Assembly (NCBI GenBank): GCA_041687095.1 | Contig: JAWLCQ010000041.1 | Span: forward strand, 1-32,000 | Direction of reading: 5' to 3' | Source: JAWLCQ01 sp041687095 | GTDB lineage: Bacteria > Planctomycetota > Phycisphaerae > SM23-33 | Length of the DNA: 32,000 nt | Shown here: positions 30,406 to 32,000 of the stretch, piece after piece | How the letters are laid out: each line of letters opens with the position of its first letter | How positions within the stretch are numbered: position 1 is the first letter of the stretch | Program-made: the position numbers and the translations under genes | The notes under the pieces: model-generated | Database searches by the model: none | The model's input: only the letters and a program-made list of their open reading frames with translations | Told to the model about the DNA's origin: nothing

Positions 30406-31806
30406 TTACGCGAGGTACTTCTTGTCCACGCGGGTGAAGGGCTTGATCTGCTTGGCCATGTCGCCGTAGCCGTCGCGGCCCATGAGGGCGAAGGTCGCCT
30501 GCTTGCCGAGTTCGACGGCGGGCTGGTCGTAGGCGTCGATGTTCAGCAGCTCGCCCATGAGCGAGGTGGTGAACTCGTAGAGGAAGAAGAACTCGCCCAC
30601 GCTGATGGGGGTGATCTCGTCGAACCGCAGCGTCACGCTGGGGCGCTTGGAGACGGCCATCGCGTACTCGGTGGCGATCTTCTCGGCGTTGAGGAGCTTG
30701 GAGAGCTTGGCCTTGCGGAGGTAGGACAGGCCGGGCACGTCCTCGAAGGCGTCGGGGACGCGGACGTCGGCGGGGTGCTTGGCGACTTCGAGGAAGACGG
30801 TGAGCTTGTCGTTGGGCCCCTCGCGGTAGAGCTGCACCTGCGAGTGCTGGTCCGTGGTGCCCAGGGCCTTGATCGGGGTGGGGCCGACGAAGACCTCCTC
30901 GCCCTGCTTGTCCACCCGCTTGCCCAGCGACTCCGCCCAGAGCTGGCGATACCAGTCGGCGAGGAGGTAGAGGCGGTTGGAGTAGGGCATCATGACGTGC
31001 ATGGGCTTGCCCTTGGCGGTCATGGCGAGGTACTTGATGGCCGCCAGGATCATCGCGGGATTGGCGGTGAGGTCGGAGACCTCGACGCGGTTCTTCATGG
31101 ACGCGGCCCCGGCGAGCATGGCGTCGATGTCGATCCCGCACATGGCGGCCGAGAACAGCCCCACGGGCGACAGGACGCTGAACCGCCCCCCGACGTCCCC
31201 GGGGACGGCGAGCATGGCGTACCCGTCGGATTTGGCGATGGAGTGCAGCGTGCCCTTCTGGGTGTCGGTGGTGGCGACGATGCGCGAGGCGAAGCCCTCT
31301 CCGAGGCGCTTCTTGAGCATCTCGCGGAAGATCATGAACTGCGAGGCGGTCTCGGCCGTCTCGCCGCTCTTGGAGATGACGTTGACCACCGTCGTCGCCA
31401 GCCGCCGCCCGAGGAACTTGAGCGTGTCGTTGACGAGGGCGGGGTCGACGTTGTCGAGGACGAACAGGCGCGGGCCCCCGCGGGCGCGGTCGCTGAGGAG
31501 GTTGTACGTCACGGGGTTGAGGGCGGCCTGGACGGCGAGGTTGCCCAGGGCGCTGCCGCCGATGCCCAGGACCACCAGGTCCGTCGTGCCGGGGCGGCAG
31601 CGGGCGACGAGTTCGTGCACGTCGCGGCGGTACTCGGTGTGGGTGGGCAGGGCCGCGTAGCCGAGCCTGCCCTCAGCGATCTGGGCCATGACGGCGTCGT
31701 GGGCGGCGCGGACGCGATGCTCGATCGTCGCCAGCTCCGACGGGGTCACCCCGTGCTCGTCTCCGACGACCTCGGCGGTGGCGTTCTTCCAGTACAGTTG
31801 GATCAT
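30406..31806 (-). CDS. pgi: Glucose-6-phosphate isomerase
   Basis: This cytoplasmic enzyme interconverts glucose 6-phosphate and fructose 6-phosphate in glycolysis and gluconeogenesis. The 466-residue product is in the range of the shorter bacterial isomerases. It shows the phosphosugar-binding motifs GIGGSALGNLA (residues 81-91) and SKSGETAET (145-153), the VGGRFSVLSPVG loop, and the signature TDQHSQVQLYREGP near residue 317. The start at 31,806 is supported by AAGGACA about seven bases ahead and by the usual N terminus; the frame continues open upstream without a ribosome site. A promoter and a hairpin lie in its 5' region. It is the only gene of central metabolism in the window. Confidence 0.95.
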   Translation of the reverse strand: MIQLYWKNATAEVVGDEHGVTPSELATIEHRVRAAHDAVMAQIAEGRLGYAALPTHTEYRRDVHELVARCRPGTTDLVVLGIGGSALGNLAVQAALNPVTYNLLSDRARGGPRLFVLDNVDPALVNDTLKFLGRRLATTVVNVISKSGETAETASQFMIFREMLKKRLGEGFASRIVATTDTQKGTLHSIAKSDGYAMLAVPGDVGGRFSVLSPVGLFSAAMCGIDIDAMLAGAASMKNRVEVSDLTANPAMILAAIKYLAMTAKGKPMHVMMPYSNRLYLLADWYRQLWAESLGKRVDKQGEEVFVGPTPIKALGTTDQHSQVQLYREGPNDKLTVFLEVAKHPADVRVPDAFEDVPGLSYLRKAKLSKLLNAEKIATEYAMAVSKRPSVTLRFDEITPISVGEFFFLYEFTTSLMGELLNIDAYDQPAVELGKQATFALMGRDGYGDMAKQIKPFTRVDKKYLA

Positions 31807-31831
31807 GTCGATGTCCTTATCCTGAGGGATG

Positions 31832-31849
31832 CCCGGAATCGGTTCCGGG
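31832..31849 (-). promoter_or_regulatory. Hairpin in the pgi mRNA leader
   Basis: CCCGGAA (31832-31838) and TTCCGGG (31843-31849) make a perfect 7-bp stem with a tetraloop. It falls at the extreme 5' end of the predicted pgi transcript (start near 31,852). Such a 5' stem can protect mRNA from decay, or the palindrome could be an operator. Neither is shown by the sequence alone. Confidence 0.4.
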
Positions 31850-31858
31850 GGATGGATA

Positions 31859-31887
31859 AGGATAGTCAGGAGCGGGCACGCGGGCAA
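31859..31887 (-). promoter_or_regulatory. Promoter of pgi
   Basis: Read on the minus strand, TTGCCC (31882-31887) and TATCCT (31859-31864) are spaced by exactly 17 bases. Transcription would begin near 31,852 and run into pgi after a leader of about 46 bases. Confidence 0.5.
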
Positions 31888-31908
31888 GAGCGTGGGAGAG
31901 AGTGTCCT

Positions 31909-32000
31909 GTCTCAATAGAAGTGTCAGGGGTTTACGTCTCAATAGAACTGTCACCCCCCGGGCTCGTCAAGGGGGCGGAGCGGAGGGAGGACGAGCGCAG
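31909..32000. mobile_element. Probable end of an insertion sequence (partial)
   Basis: GTCTCAATAGAAGTGTCA (31909-31926) and GTCTCAATAGAACTGTCA (31936-31953) are direct copies with one mismatch, 27 bases apart from start to start. Repeated short motifs at one end, containing TGTCA and TATTGAGAC on the minus strand, resemble transposase-binding sites at IS termini. The 47 bases to the window end have a different composition. No transposase reading frame can be confirmed within the window. Confidence 0.4.

Overview
The window is GC-rich bacterial DNA, and its gene content and repeats point to a planctomycete, most likely of the Phycisphaerae type. This is inference from four things: an ECF-like sigma factor next to a serine/threonine kinase with kinesin-light-chain-type TPRs, an FHA-GAF-SpoIIE phosphatase, a very large haemagglutinin-domain exoprotein, and dense GC-rich palindromic repeats between genes. 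No rRNA, tRNA or CRISPR array was found.

The left half (about 320-16,258) is one co-directional locus. It encodes a sigma factor, an unrecognised 184-residue protein, a transmembrane Ser/Thr kinase with nine TPRs, an outer-membrane TpsB-type transporter and a 3,099-residue TpsA-type exoprotein. The start codons of the kinase and the transporter overlap the preceding stop codons. The simplest reading is a two-partner secretion system transcribed, and probably controlled, together with its own sigma factor and kinase. The exoprotein is built from repeats of about 350 residues.

From 16,260 to 20,430 a second signalling pair follows: an FHA-GAF-SpoIIE phosphatase, then a fusion of a MerR/excisionase-type helix-turn-helix, an acidic linker and a GspE/PilB-like domain. 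That ATPase domain has lost its P-loop lysine, Walker B glutamate and His-box histidine but keeps its zinc-ribbon cysteines, so it looks like a pseudo-ATPase regulator. uppP (undecaprenyl-diphosphatase) follows, bracketed by two copies of a repeat.

The stretch 21,770-24,340 looks accessory. It holds a nucleotidyltransferase-like DUF6932-type gene overlapping an XRE regulator gene, a promoter with no gene behind it, a MITE-like element with 17-bp inverted ends and TA duplications, and a membrane-anchored trypsin-like protease gene flanked by inverted repeats. The base composition is visibly less GC-rich around the protease.

The right part (24,350-32,000) is a scattered set of ordinary genes: a nucleoside-hydrolase family protein, a secreted HExxH protein (minus strand), a four-helix membrane protein, an NAD-dependent epimerase, a five-Asp-box sialidase-like protein and glucose-6-phosphate isomerase (pgi, minus strand). 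They are separated by several repeat families. One family occurs twice and in both copies carries a sigma-70-like promoter in the same place, directly upstream of a gene. The last 100 bases carry paired 18-bp repeats that resemble the end of an insertion sequence lying mostly outside the window.
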